From: Verrucomicrobia bacterium S94
GTDB lineage: Bacteria > Verrucomicrobiota > Kiritimatiellia > Kiritimatiellales > Pontiellaceae
Direction of reading: 5' to 3'
Length of the DNA stretch: 64,000 nucleotides
Assembly (NCBI GenBank): GCA_004299845.1
Contig: CP036201.1
Location: 1,674,001 to 1,738,000 of the forward strand
A program made the translations under genes and the position numbers. Shown in pieces: positions 48,808 through 57,493 of the stretch; within the stretch, counting starts at the first letter, position 1, and every line of letters starts with the position of its first letter. A model generated the notes under the pieces. That model ran no database searches and was not told the DNA's origin. It was given only the letters and a program-made list of their open reading frames with translations.

Positions 48808-49819
48808 TCAGAATGAGTTCCTCTTTGCCTTTCAAATCTTCAACACACCCGCTTCCCAGCAGAAACATCGCCGTCACAAATTCCCGTTTAAGCCGTCGTA
48901 TCACCTGCCGCACCGCATCCGCCGATTCCCTCGCCGGATCCAGAAACGGCCGGGCCAGACCGCACATCGATGCCCCCAGAATAATACTTTTAGCCATATC
49001 TATGCCACTCCGGATACCTCCGGAAGCGATCACATTCACCTCATGCCGGAAAGGGGCCATCATTTTCAAAGCAACCGGCGTCGGAATGCCCCAGTCCCCG
49101 AACAGTTCCCCCAGAGAAGGATTCTGACTACGGCGGCTCTCCACCATACTCCATGATGTACCGCCGCTGCCCGCAACATCAATATGTTTAACTCCGGCCG
49201 CCAGCAGATGCTCCACATCCTGCGCGGAAATTCCGGCACCGACCTCTTTGATAATGACCGGCTTTCTGAGCTGCTGCACAACCGTTGCAATTTTACTCCG
49301 CAGATCAGAAAAATCGGTATCCCCCTCCGGCTGCACCGCTTCCTGCAAAGGGTTTAGATGCAGATAAAGCGCATCGGCCTCCAGCACCTTTACCGCAGCC
49401 TCACAGTCCGCAAAGCCTACATTGTAATTCAGTTGAACCGCCCCCAGGTTTCCAATCAGAGGAATACTCGGCGCATGCTCACGCAATTCAAAACTGGCCC
49501 GTGCCGCACGGTCGGAAAGAAATACACGCTGCGATCCCACCGCCAGCGCCACACCCTCAGCTTCGGCGGCAACAGCAAGATTGCGGTTGATGTTCACCAA
49601 CTCTTCATCTTTGCCGCCGGTCATCGAGGAAATCAGCAGCGGAAACGAAAGTTTTCTGCCGAGAAACATTACCGAAGAATCAATCTCCGATAGATTCAGC
49701 TCGGGCAGAGCCCGATGCGTCAGATGAATTCGGTCAAAATAGGATTTATTACGATCAATCGCCGCGTCATCCGACACGATATTGATATGATCCAGTTTTC
49801 GCTGATTGATTTTTGCCAT
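48791..49819 (-). CDS. fni: Isopentenyl-diphosphate delta-isomerase, type 2
   Basis: An FMN- and NADPH-dependent enzyme that interconverts IPP and DMAPP. The 342-residue (beta/alpha)8 protein begins RKLDHINIV, has the FLGRKLSFPLLISSMTGG block, NLGAVQLNYN, HLNPLQEAVQPEGD and the flavin-phosphate segment ASGGIRSG. It is the first gene of the mevalonate operon here. Confidence 0.96.
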   Translation of the reverse strand: MAKINQRKLDHINIVSDDAAIDRNKSYFDRIHLTHRALPELNLSEIDSSVMFLGRKLSFPLLISSMTGGKDEELVNINRNLAVAAEAEGVALAVGSQRVFLSDRAARASFELREHAPSIPLIGNLGAVQLNYNVGFADCEAAVKVLEADALYLHLNPLQEAVQPEGDTDFSDLRSKIATVVQQLRKPVIIKEVGAGISAQDVEHLLAAGVKHIDVAGSGGTSWSMVESRRSQNPSLGELFGDWGIPTPVALKMMAPFRHEVNVIASGGIRSGIDMAKSIILGASMCGLARPFLDPARESADAVRQVIRRLKREFVTAMFLLGSGCVEDLKGKEELILNEDWN

Positions 49820-49867
49820 AAGGAAAATACCTTATAACGTTAGACCGGATCTTGAAAACCCCAAAAA

Positions 49868-50197
49868 TCAACCGCCGGACTTCTTCACCGTATAGCCCAT
49901 CGCCTGCAGTTCCGCCACCAGCAGGTCGCGGTGATCGCCCTGAATTTCGATGGTCTGCCCTTTAACGGTTCCGCCTGTTCCGCATTTCTGCTTCAGTTTT
50001 CTGGCCAGGTCCTTCAAACCCTGCGGATGGGTCGGAACGCCGGTAATCACCGTCATGCCCTTGCCCTTTCGGCCCTTGGTTTCCCGCCCGACGCGGACAA
50101 TACCATCACCCTTCGGCACATCCGCCCTTTTCTTTTCGGGCTTAATGCGGCCCATTTCGGTTGAAAAAACAATATCCAGATCGTCAAAACTGTTCAT
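49868..50197 (-). CDS. SUI1/YciH-like translation initiation factor
   Basis: The 109-residue protein carries the SUI1 fold with the basic stretch VGRETKGRKGKGMTVITGV and LKQKCGTGGTVKGQTIEIQG. In bacteria YciH acts on initiation fidelity. The N-terminal 25 residues look like a flexible tail. It lies 14 bp after the CvfB-like gene. Confidence 0.92.
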   Translation of the reverse strand: MNSFDDLDIVFSTEMGRIKPEKKRADVPKGDGIVRVGRETKGRKGKGMTVITGVPTHPQGLKDLARKLKQKCGTGGTVKGQTIEIQGDHRDLLVAELQAMGYTVKKSGG

Positions 50198-50211
50198 GAC
50201 ATATCCTTTAA

Positions 50212-51039
50212 TTAAACCAATCGCACTCCATCATCTTCGATGGTGATCAGGCGCTTTTTATACAGTGCGCCGATGGCGTTTTTATAGGTCTTTTTACTGA
50301 CACCGAACAGAGCATTGATTTTTTCCGGCGGCGTTTTTGCCGTCACAGCCATAAACCCGTCGTTTTTCTTTAGATGTTCCAGAATCACATCGGTAAGCCC
50401 TGTGACTTTTCCATAGCCCTGTTTCTGCAGAGTCAGATCGATCCGTCCGTCGGGGCGCACCTTTTTAATGTAGCCTTTAAGCCTGGTTCCGCGCTCCAGT
50501 GGACGGAAAATCTCATTATGAAACACCATGCCCCAGCGCTCATTATTAATGATGAATTTGTAGCCGAGATCCGATTTCTGCCAAACGATCAGATCCACCT
50601 CTTCATTGTTTTTATAAAAACGCTTGGAGTTGAGGTATTTGTCCAGCTTCGCCGAAGCCACAATACGCTCACTGGTCTTATCGTAGTAGATATACACCAG
50701 ATAGGATTCCCCCTTGCGCATCTTCATCCGCTGTTCCCGGAATGGAACAAACAGATCTTTCGGCAGTCCCCAGTCCAGAAACGCCCCGATCGGTGTAACA
50801 TCTTTACAGCGCAGCAATACAAATTCACCCACTTCACCCTTCGGTTGCTCGGTGGTGGCGGTCAATCGGTCTTCAGAATCAAGATAGACAAAGACATCGA
50901 TTTTATCGCCAATGTTCCAGGCCTTGGAAACATAGCGCTTCGGCATCAGAATTTCACCCAGCTGCAGTCCATCGAAAACGAGACCGAAATCGGTCTCGCG
51001 CGATATCGTAAGCCGGTTCCGTTTTCCCACCTCAACCAT
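50212..51039 (-). CDS. CvfB-like S1 RNA-binding protein
   Basis: The 275-residue protein has tandem S1-type domains (EFVLLRCKDVTPIGAFLDWG and RGTRLKGYIKKVRPDGRIDL) and a C-terminal winged helix (INALFGVSKKTYKNAIGALYK), the layout of CvfB/YitL. Such proteins act as RNA-binding regulators of virulence or stress genes in Firmicutes. It overlaps the helicase gene by 8 bp, which supports a role with RNA. Confidence 0.88.
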   Translation of the reverse strand: MVEVGKRNRLTISRETDFGLVFDGLQLGEILMPKRYVSKAWNIGDKIDVFVYLDSEDRLTATTEQPKGEVGEFVLLRCKDVTPIGAFLDWGLPKDLFVPFREQRMKMRKGESYLVYIYYDKTSERIVASAKLDKYLNSKRFYKNNEEVDLIVWQKSDLGYKFIINNERWGMVFHNEIFRPLERGTRLKGYIKKVRPDGRIDLTLQKQGYGKVTGLTDVILEHLKKNDGFMAVTAKTPPEKINALFGVSKKTYKNAIGALYKKRLITIEDDGVRLV

Positions 51040-52354
51040 GCATGCTTCTCCTCTGACTCGAACGGCGGCTTTTCACACGGCCCGGGCGCGGCCCTTTTCG
51101 CGTATTTTTCGGCCGGCCGTCGTTCCCCACCGTAACCTTGCCGCGCTGCTGCCGGACCTTAGGTCCCGGTTTGGCCTCCGCGCCGGTTGCATTCATTGCT
51201 TTTTCAGAATGCCAACTATGATTCAGATCCCGCGGGACCTCAAAACCGATCAGCTTTTCAATCGCACGCAGATAGTCCCGTTCCGGTGCACAGCACATCG
51301 AAATCGCATCGCCTTCAGCACCGGCCCGGGCGGTTCGTCCAATCCGGTGCACATAGGTTTCCGGCTCCACCGGCATATCATAATTAATGACGTGGGAAAT
51401 TTCCTTCACATCAATCCCGCGCGCCGCAATATCGGTGGCTACCAGTGCCCGGCATTTGCCCGATTTAAAATCGGCCAGCGCCTGGGTCCGCGCACCCTGG
51501 CTTTTGTTGCCGTGAATCGCCGCCGCAGAAACACCAACACCCTCGAGCTTGCGTGCCACTTTATTGGCCACGTGCTTCATCTGTGTAAAAATGATGACCT
51601 TATCCAGTTTCTTACTGCCCATCAGCTGCAGAATCAGATCGTCTTTATGCTCTTTTTTAACAAACAGGACTTTCTGCGTAATCCGCTCAACCGCCGGCTT
51701 TTCCGGTTCAATGGCCACCTGTGCCGGATTATTCACCAGCGACTCCGCGAGCTGCTTGACCTTCGGTTCCATCGTCGCCGAGAAAAAGAGCGACTGCCGT
51801 TTTTTCGGCAGCTCTTTGATTATTTTTTTGATGTCATGAATAAAACCCATATCGAGCATACGGTCGGCTTCGTCGAGCACGAAGATTTCCACACCGCCCA
51901 AATCAAGCAGTCCCTGGCCCACCAGGTCATTCAACCGTCCCGGTGTAGCCACCAGCATATTCACCCCGCGCCGAATGGCTTTTACCTGCGGATGCTGACC
52001 GACGCCGCCGAAAATAACCGTATGCGAAACTCTGGTATATTTGCCGTATTTTTTAATACTGTCACCAATCTGCGCCGCGAGCTCGCGCGTCGGGGCCAGA
52101 ATCAGGACTTCCGGCCGTTTCGGAACCGGGCGCTTATTCTTTTTCACAAGATACTGAAGAATCGGCAGTGTGAAGGCTGCCGTTTTTCCGGTACCCGTCT
52201 GGGCACACCCGATCATGTCGCGTCCCTCCAGCAGGTACGGAATCGCCTGCTCCTGAATCGGTGAGGGTGTATGATAACCTGCGTCGGTTACTGCATTTCC
52301 AAGTTCAGGAAGCAGTGCACCGAAAACGCCATTGAGGTCGTTTTCTTTTTTCAT
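51032..52354 (-). CDS. DEAD-box RNA helicase (RhlE-like)
   Basis: Motifs in order: Q-motif YHTPSPIQEQAIP, Walker A AQTGTGKTAA, PTRELAAQI, VLDEADRML, FFSATMEP, TQMKHVANK and HRIGRTARAG. The 440-residue protein ends in a basic, glycine-poor tail (NTRKGPRPGRVKSRRSSQRR) for RNA contact. The ATG at 52354 begins the conserved fold; an earlier GTG is possible. Its gene overlaps the CvfB-like gene by 8 bp and forms an RNA-handling operon with it and the SUI1 gene. Confidence 0.95.
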   Translation of the reverse strand: MKKENDLNGVFGALLPELGNAVTDAGYHTPSPIQEQAIPYLLEGRDMIGCAQTGTGKTAAFTLPILQYLVKKNKRPVPKRPEVLILAPTRELAAQIGDSIKKYGKYTRVSHTVIFGGVGQHPQVKAIRRGVNMLVATPGRLNDLVGQGLLDLGGVEIFVLDEADRMLDMGFIHDIKKIIKELPKKRQSLFFSATMEPKVKQLAESLVNNPAQVAIEPEKPAVERITQKVLFVKKEHKDDLILQLMGSKKLDKVIIFTQMKHVANKVARKLEGVGVSAAAIHGNKSQGARTQALADFKSGKCRALVATDIAARGIDVKEISHVINYDMPVEPETYVHRIGRTARAGAEGDAISMCCAPERDYLRAIEKLIGFEVPRDLNHSWHSEKAMNATGAEAKPGPKVRQQRGKVTVGNDGRPKNTRKGPRPGRVKSRRSSQRRSMHG

Positions 52355-52567
52355 TTGGTTTTTCCACGGAACAGTTTCAACCACTCATACATCGATCCTC
52401 AAACGAGGAAGGATCTACGAACAACCCGACTGCCACTCTGTGGCTCCTAACCGGCGAATAAAAATAATTTCAAAACTCGCCGCCGGTGGAGTGAAGAAAA
52501 AAGGGCGGTCCGTCTGACCATCCCGAAGTGGCGTGGGTTCTATAGGTTCAGATACACCGAGTCAAGC

Positions 52568-53095
52568 TCAGCATTCCGGAGTTTCCGGAGAGACTGTATA
52601 TTCACCCTTACCGAAAAAGGCCTTAAAACAGAAAATCCAGACCGAAAGCAATCCCCAGCCCAGACCGAAAAGGACACCTGCGTCAACAATTCCGCGCCAG
52701 GGCTGCGGCAGAAAACGAACCGACAATATCAGTACAATCACCATCGTCGTAACACTGTAGGCCACAATTTTCCGTTTTTTCGTGGCATAAAAAAACCCCA
52801 TGCAGAAAAGTGGAGCAAAAAGAATACGGATCGGCGTAGGATTGTTTTTCAAATACAGTGCCCGCGCAGCAACCCGCGGGGAAAATTTAAGATGAAATCC
52901 CTTATAGCCCTCCGCGTAGCCCATAAACACAAGGCTTACGGCCAGGCCGATCCATTCAACCGCACCGAAGCGCGTCCCGATGATTTTATCCACAAACGGC
53001 CAGATACTGAAAAGCCCACGCCCCAAAATAAAACTTAACCCGATAATGCCCCAGCACGCTCCAATTATTCCCGCCATAAACAGCCATCCATTCAT
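52568..53095 (-). CDS. Hypothetical membrane protein
   Basis: I do not recognise this 175-residue protein. It has about five hydrophobic segments (for example at residues 5-30, 45-60, 90-105 and 110-130 and 140-160), with a short basic loop near 105 (ATKKRKIVAYS). No signal or catalytic motif is seen. It lies between the helicase and queG on the same strand and may be transcribed alone. Confidence 0.7.
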   Translation of the reverse strand: MNGWLFMAGIIGACWGIIGLSFILGRGLFSIWPFVDKIIGTRFGAVEWIGLAVSLVFMGYAEGYKGFHLKFSPRVAARALYLKNNPTPIRILFAPLFCMGFFYATKKRKIVAYSVTTMVIVLILSVRFLPQPWRGIVDAGVLFGLGWGLLSVWIFCFKAFFGKGEYTVSPETPEC

Positions 53096-53206
53096 TCATC
53101 GATCAAAGGCGCGCGAGTGTATCAACCCCTTATCGGAAACAAAGCCTTTTTAAAGCAGAAGAACACATGGCACGATGCCTGCTATAAACTCAGACACATC
53201 TCCTCC

Positions 53207-54241
53207 TCACCAGGCAGTGAGCTGAGAGCGTATCAGCTCGCTGCCTGTGTGTTTACTTACCCAGGAGAGCAGTTCTTCTGCACCCGGAGAACTGCTCTTC
53301 TTTTTTTTAAGGATCGCCACGGCATTTTTACGCAACTGCGTTACGCCCGCATATTCAGTCGCATTTCCTTTGATTAAACGTCGGATCTCCCCCGCCGGTG
53401 ATTTCAAAAGCCACTCCAGATCAACCGGAATCCGGGTATCGACCTTATCTTTCGGCGGACAGACCACCGAACACCAGTCACAACCGAAAAGCCAGTCCTC
53501 AATCATTTTCGCTTCTTTAAAATTAAGAACGGATCTTTTCTCGATTGTGAGATAACTGATGCAAAGCTGCGCATCAATCGGATCGCCAAACCGGATCGCC
53601 CCGGTTGGACAGTTTTTGATGCAGGCCCGACAGTCATCGCAGGCAAAGGGCATTTTCGGTTCATGAATCACCTCCGGAAGCTCCCGATCCACAAAAAGAC
53701 AACCGATAAATACCCGGACATTGGTTCGAGCCGGCACACGGAGCAGATCATTCGCCCCACGAATACCCAGCCCGCCGACCGTCGCAAAGAGCCGTTCATA
53801 TACCGCTTTCGTATCCACTGCGGCCTCGGCCTGAAGATCTTCACCCAGTTTATCTTTCAGTGCCGCAAGCATCCGCTGACCGGCACGGTGATAATCCAGC
53901 TCCCGGGCATAGGCCGAAATATAGCCCAGCAGTGCATCGTTTCCTGGGATGGGAAACGGGTGCCTTGCTTCCGGATCGCCCCATTTATTCGTAAACGTCA
54001 GCACAATCACTGATTTTGCAAACGGAAAAGCATTCCACGGATCAGCCTTATCCGGAAACATCCGTTCCAGGTAATCCATCTCCCCCTGTTTACCGGACTC
54101 CAGCCACGCACGGTGCAACGCACTGTTTTCCGTAATGCGCTTCTTCAGAACAGGATTATCCAAACGGATACACGCCGCCGAAAACGCACCGATTTCCCGG
54201 GCGGTTTCCTGCAACCATTCTGTAAAATTTTCTAAATCCAT
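53207..54241 (-). CDS. queG: Epoxyqueuosine reductase
   Basis: The last step of queuosine synthesis in tRNA, dependent on cobalamin and two 4Fe-4S clusters. The clusters bind at CDDCRACIKNCPTGAI and CDWCSVVCPP. The family segment CISYLTIEKRS is also present. The 344-residue reading starts at 54241, just inside an inverted repeat. Other queuosine genes are not in the window. Confidence 0.95.
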   Translation of the reverse strand: MDLENFTEWLQETAREIGAFSAACIRLDNPVLKKRITENSALHRAWLESGKQGEMDYLERMFPDKADPWNAFPFAKSVIVLTFTNKWGDPEARHPFPIPGNDALLGYISAYARELDYHRAGQRMLAALKDKLGEDLQAEAAVDTKAVYERLFATVGGLGIRGANDLLRVPARTNVRVFIGCLFVDRELPEVIHEPKMPFACDDCRACIKNCPTGAIRFGDPIDAQLCISYLTIEKRSVLNFKEAKMIEDWLFGCDWCSVVCPPKDKVDTRIPVDLEWLLKSPAGEIRRLIKGNATEYAGVTQLRKNAVAILKKKKSSSPGAEELLSWVSKHTGSELIRSQLTAW

Positions 54242-54249
54242 TTTAAGCA

Positions 54250-54321
54250 CCACGGAACACACTGAATACACGGAAGGTTCCTGAATTGCGATTTTTTCCG
54301 TGTGTTCAGTGTATTCCGTGG
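54250..54321. repeat. Gene-less inverted-repeat element between queG and the PGM-like gene
   Basis: Arms of 26 bases (54250-54275 and 54296-54321) match at 24 positions around a 20-base loop. Each arm has CACGGAACA, CACTGAATA, CACGGAA units, the same build as the GxxExxY element arms. The left arm ends 8 bp from the queG start codon and the right arm lies 20 bp before the next gene. No U-run follows the stem. Confidence 0.65.
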
Positions 54322-54340
54322 TTTAGCCTCCGCTCCCACG

Positions 54341-55195
54341 ATGAGCAACGGTTTAAAAATTCTATTTATCTTTGTGGATGGATTCGGGCTCGGCTCCGAC
54401 AATCCTGTCGTTAACCCATTGCGCGATTCCCGTTTTACAAACCTTGGAAAACTGCTTGATTCAGCCATTCCGATCGATGCGTGCCTCGGCGTCGACGGCA
54501 TCCCGCAGAGTGCCACCGGCCAGGCCTCGCTCCTTGGCGGCTTCAATGCCCCGCAGGCCATGGGCCGGCATATTGAAGGCTTCCCCCCGCCCCGACTCAA
54601 AAAACTGATCGAAAAAGAGAATATTTTTTCCAAACTTCGGAAACTCGGCAAAGCCCCCACCTTTGCCAATGCCTACTGGATCGACGACCCGCTCAATATT
54701 CCGCTCAACCGGCAATCTGTCACGACGGTCATGGCACTGACAGCCAACGGCAAAGTGCGCCATAAAGATGAACTGCTGAACGGAAAAGCCGTCAACCACG
54801 ATATCACCCGCTGGACCATGCACGAGCGTGGATACGACGGTCCCCATATTTCCGAAGAAGAGGCTGCCGCCCATCTACTGACGGTAGCGGCGGAACACGA
54901 CTTCACCCTGTACGAATATTTTCTGACCGACCGTGCCGGCCACTCCGGTAATCCCGAGCTGATTTTCCAATGCCTGAAGTCGCTCGAAAAATTTCTTCCC
55001 ATTACCGCAACATTCGGAAATCACCCTAATCAGCTGTTTCTGCTCTGCTCCGACCACGGCAACATCGAAGACCGCACAACCCGAACCCACACCCTCAATC
55101 CCGTCCCGCTGATCGCCATCGGCGATGGTGCCGAACACTTCCAATCCCTGGAAAATCTCGCCGACGTTACCCCTGCTATCCTTCGTTTATTCTGA
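54341..55195 (+). CDS. Phosphoglycerate-mutase-like metalloenzyme
   Basis: The 284-residue protein belongs to the alkaline-phosphatase superfamily branch of cofactor-independent phosphoglycerate mutase: metal Asp in FIFVDGFGLG, the likely nucleophile in SATGQASLLGG, DRAGHSGN and SDHGNIEDRTTRTHT for the second metal. It is much shorter than true iPGM, so the exact substrate is not clear. The ATG at 54341 begins just before the fold. Confidence 0.8.
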   Translation: MSNGLKILFIFVDGFGLGSDNPVVNPLRDSRFTNLGKLLDSAIPIDACLGVDGIPQSATGQASLLGGFNAPQAMGRHIEGFPPPRLKKLIEKENIFSKLRKLGKAPTFANAYWIDDPLNIPLNRQSVTTVMALTANGKVRHKDELLNGKAVNHDITRWTMHERGYDGPHISEEEAAAHLLTVAAEHDFTLYEYFLTDRAGHSGNPELIFQCLKSLEKFLPITATFGNHPNQLFLLCSDHGNIEDRTTRTHTLNPVPLIAIGDGAEHFQSLENLADVTPAILRLF

Positions 55196-55261
55196 AGCAG
55201 ACCAAGAGCACCCGTCAGGAGACAGTTAATCTTCATCCTACCCATCCCATATAATATTTAA

Positions 55262-55291
55262 TTGACATATATATTATACGTATAATTAACT
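55262..55291 (+). promoter_or_regulatory. Promoter and palindrome upstream of the PEP-CTERM gene
   Basis: TTGACA lies at 55262-55267. The perfect palindrome ATTATACGTATAAT (55273-55286) covers the region where the -10 box would be, with TTAACT 18 bases from the -35. It could bind a regulator. Prediction only. Confidence 0.4.
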
Positions 55292-55321
55292 CTCAGTTGA
55301 ACATTAGAAATTCAGAGGATT

Positions 55322-56149
55322 ATGAAAACAACGGTTACATTCACTTTTTTACTGTTCTTTTGCACCACCTCCTTTTCCGAAATTTTCACGCTGGATCTGA
55401 ACTCGCCCAACCAGTTCACCGATAATTTCCAAACATCGTATACCGGAACGCCCGTGTCGCAACAAAGTGACGGCGGACTCGGAGGATCGGGATCGATCGA
55501 TTTCACCAGCGGCGACGGAACTCAGGGATGGTACACTAAATTCTCATTCGATCCGATTGATGTCGGAGGAAGTCTGTCTTTGTCCTATGCATTTCAGTAC
55601 CATGACAATGATGAGAAGCTGTCTAGTGTTTCCGGAGTAAAAATCGGTTTTTGTACCGATCCGACCTCGCCCTCTAATCAATACGGGATGCCCTCCTCAG
55701 GATTGCTTGGCGACCTGGGAATGTGGAGCTGGGGAAACGCAATATTATCCAGTGACTCATCCGGTATGATCAGCGGAGGCTTGGGGAACGCTATTTCCAT
55801 GACGGATTATGGCTGGTACGAAATCGGACTTGCACTTTCCCGAACCGCAGACACAACGTACGACATCACCTATTCATTCTGGTCGCTGAATGATGACGGG
55901 GAAAAAGACACGCAACTCGGATTTAACAGTGGAACGCCGTATGACTCCTCGAAGTTTAATACCACACTATATGCCTTCCTGGCTTTGGAAAATCCGACTG
56001 CTACGGCAACCTTTAATGCTCTGGATAACATAACACTCAGCAGCACCGGCACTATTAATGATCTCGCAATCCCCGAACCAAGTTCATTAACTCTGGCCGG
56101 GTTCATCTGTGCATTTGCTTTTTTCATTCGCAGACGAATGCTGATCTAA
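55322..56149 (+). CDS. PEP-CTERM sorting domain protein
   Basis: The 275-residue protein has a signal peptide (TFTFLLFFCTTSFSE), a beta-rich extracellular body with no clear family, and a C-terminal PEP-CTERM signal: PEPSSLTLAG, a hydrophobic helix, then RRR. Exosortase would cut at PEP and place the protein on the surface or in exopolysaccharide. The exosortase is not in the window. AGAGGA precedes the ATG. Confidence 0.88.
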   Translation: MKTTVTFTFLLFFCTTSFSEIFTLDLNSPNQFTDNFQTSYTGTPVSQQSDGGLGGSGSIDFTSGDGTQGWYTKFSFDPIDVGGSLSLSYAFQYHDNDEKLSSVSGVKIGFCTDPTSPSNQYGMPSSGLLGDLGMWSWGNAILSSDSSGMISGGLGNAISMTDYGWYEIGLALSRTADTTYDITYSFWSLNDDGEKDTQLGFNSGTPYDSSKFNTTLYAFLALENPTATATFNALDNITLSSTGTINDLAIPEPSSLTLAGFICAFAFFIRRRMLI

Positions 56150-56247
56150 CCCCGCCATTTAAATTCAGAGACGGCTCCGTCTATGCCGTAATTATTAACT
56201 CAACATTGGCTTTGTCGAACATCCCTGTCTTTCGGTACATTCGCCGA

Positions 56248-56715
56248 ATGAATCAGGAAGAACAGAAACGTCCCGACTGGGATGAATATTTCATGGACAT
56301 CGCACATGTAGTCTCCAAACGGGGAAACTGTTGCAGGCGGAAGGTTGCCGCTGTGATTGTCCGGGACCGGCGGATTATCTCTACCGGCTACAACGGTACC
56401 CCGCGGGGCATCCCCAACTGTTTTGAAGGCGGCTGCCCGCGCTGTAACTCGGATGCACCGTCGGGCTCGGACCTGGGCGACTGCATCTGCGCCCATGCGG
56501 AGGAAAATGCGATTGTTCAGGCAGCGTATCATGGCATCAGCGTCCGCGACGGATCGCTCTACTGCACGCTGAGTCCCTGTCTGCTCTGCACCAAAATGAT
56601 TATCAATGCAGGTATTAAAGAAGTGATTTATGAAGAGGAATACCATTTCAGCCCGCAGTCGCGTGAACTTTTCGCGACGGCGGGTGTAATCTGTCGCCAG
56701 TTTAAACGAAAATAA
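56248..56715 (+). CDS. dCMP/cytidine deaminase (ComEB-like)
   Basis: The 155-residue zinc deaminase has CAHAEENAI (His and catalytic Glu) and SPCLLCTKM (two Cys ligands), the layout of dCMP deaminase, plus a second Cys-rich stretch GGCPRCNSDAP. It supplies dUMP for thymidylate synthesis. The start at 56248 removes 14 residues that lack family support. It heads the operon leading to kdsB. Confidence 0.9.
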   Translation: MNQEEQKRPDWDEYFMDIAHVVSKRGNCCRRKVAAVIVRDRRIISTGYNGTPRGIPNCFEGGCPRCNSDAPSGSDLGDCICAHAEENAIVQAAYHGISVRDGSLYCTLSPCLLCTKMIINAGIKEVIYEEEYHFSPQSRELFATAGVICRQFKRK

Positions 56716-56719
56716 CGGC

Positions 56720-57493
56720 ATGAAACGTTTCGCTGCCGCCCTGCTCTGCCTCTTTTTTTCCGCACAGATCCGGGCGGAAAACTTTTCCGGCTGTTTTATT
56801 CCCGGCGAAATATCGGAATATAAGGTTTCCTGGATGGGGGTTCCGCTGGCGTGGTCGAGATCGACCACCGATGTGGTGAATCACAACGGGACCGACCGCA
56901 TCCGAATCACCATGGTTTCCAGAACCTATACAGCGTATGACCACATTTACAAGGTGGATGACAAAACCGAGGTGATTCTTGACCCGGAAAGCGCTCTGCC
57001 GATCCAGCTGGACCTGATGCTCAATGAAGGCAACCGGAAAAAAAGTCACCTGACCACCTTCGATCATACCCGGGGAGAAGCGGTGTTCATTGACCGCATG
57101 GCCGGCACAACGAATGTTGTTGCCATTGCCCCGGATACCCGGGAAATTCTAAGCTTTCTCTATTCCTCTCGCATCAGAGACCTCACTGTTATGAAAGAAC
57201 AGATCCATACGCTGTTTGTTGACGGTAAAATGCATGAAGTCGGACTGACACTGGGAAAAACCAAACGGCTGAAAATTCCGGACCGGGGAAAAGTGGAGAG
57301 CATTCGGATTGAACCGCTGGCCGAATTCGACGGCTTATTTCTCCGCCAGGGGAAAATCTTTTTTTGGGTTTCAAAGGCGGATCGCCGTATGGTTACTTTA
57401 GTACAGGCCAGTGTTCCGGTGGGCAAAGTGAATGTAAAACTGCAGAATGTTTCTGGACCGGGCCATGATTTCTGGGTGAAGGAGCAAGAATGA
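56720..57493 (+). CDS. DUF3108 domain protein, exported
   Basis: The 257-residue protein has a signal peptide (MKRFAAALLCLFFSAQIRA) and the DUF3108 beta fold (EYKVSWMGVPLAWSR, YTAYDHIYKVDDKTEVILD). The family is periplasmic in Gram-negatives and its function is not known. It overlaps the heptose kinase gene by 4 bp, which suggests an envelope role. Confidence 0.85.
   Translation: MKRFAAALLCLFFSAQIRAENFSGCFIPGEISEYKVSWMGVPLAWSRSTTDVVNHNGTDRIRITMVSRTYTAYDHIYKVDDKTEVILDPESALPIQLDLMLNEGNRKKSHLTTFDHTRGEAVFIDRMAGTTNVVAIAPDTREILSFLYSSRIRDLTVMKEQIHTLFVDGKMHEVGLTLGKTKRLKIPDRGKVESIRIEPLAEFDGLFLRQGKIFFWVSKADRRMVTLVQASVPVGKVNVKLQNVSGPGHDFWVKEQE

Noticed and set aside
51038-52264. 408-codon open frame opposite the DEAD helicase
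   Set aside because: Antisense shadow; the helicase motifs on the minus strand are complete.
52355-52567. RNA gene or riboswitch in the helicase leader
   Set aside because: One weak stem (GGCGA with TCGCC) is visible, but no known fold or tRNA-like structure could be supported.
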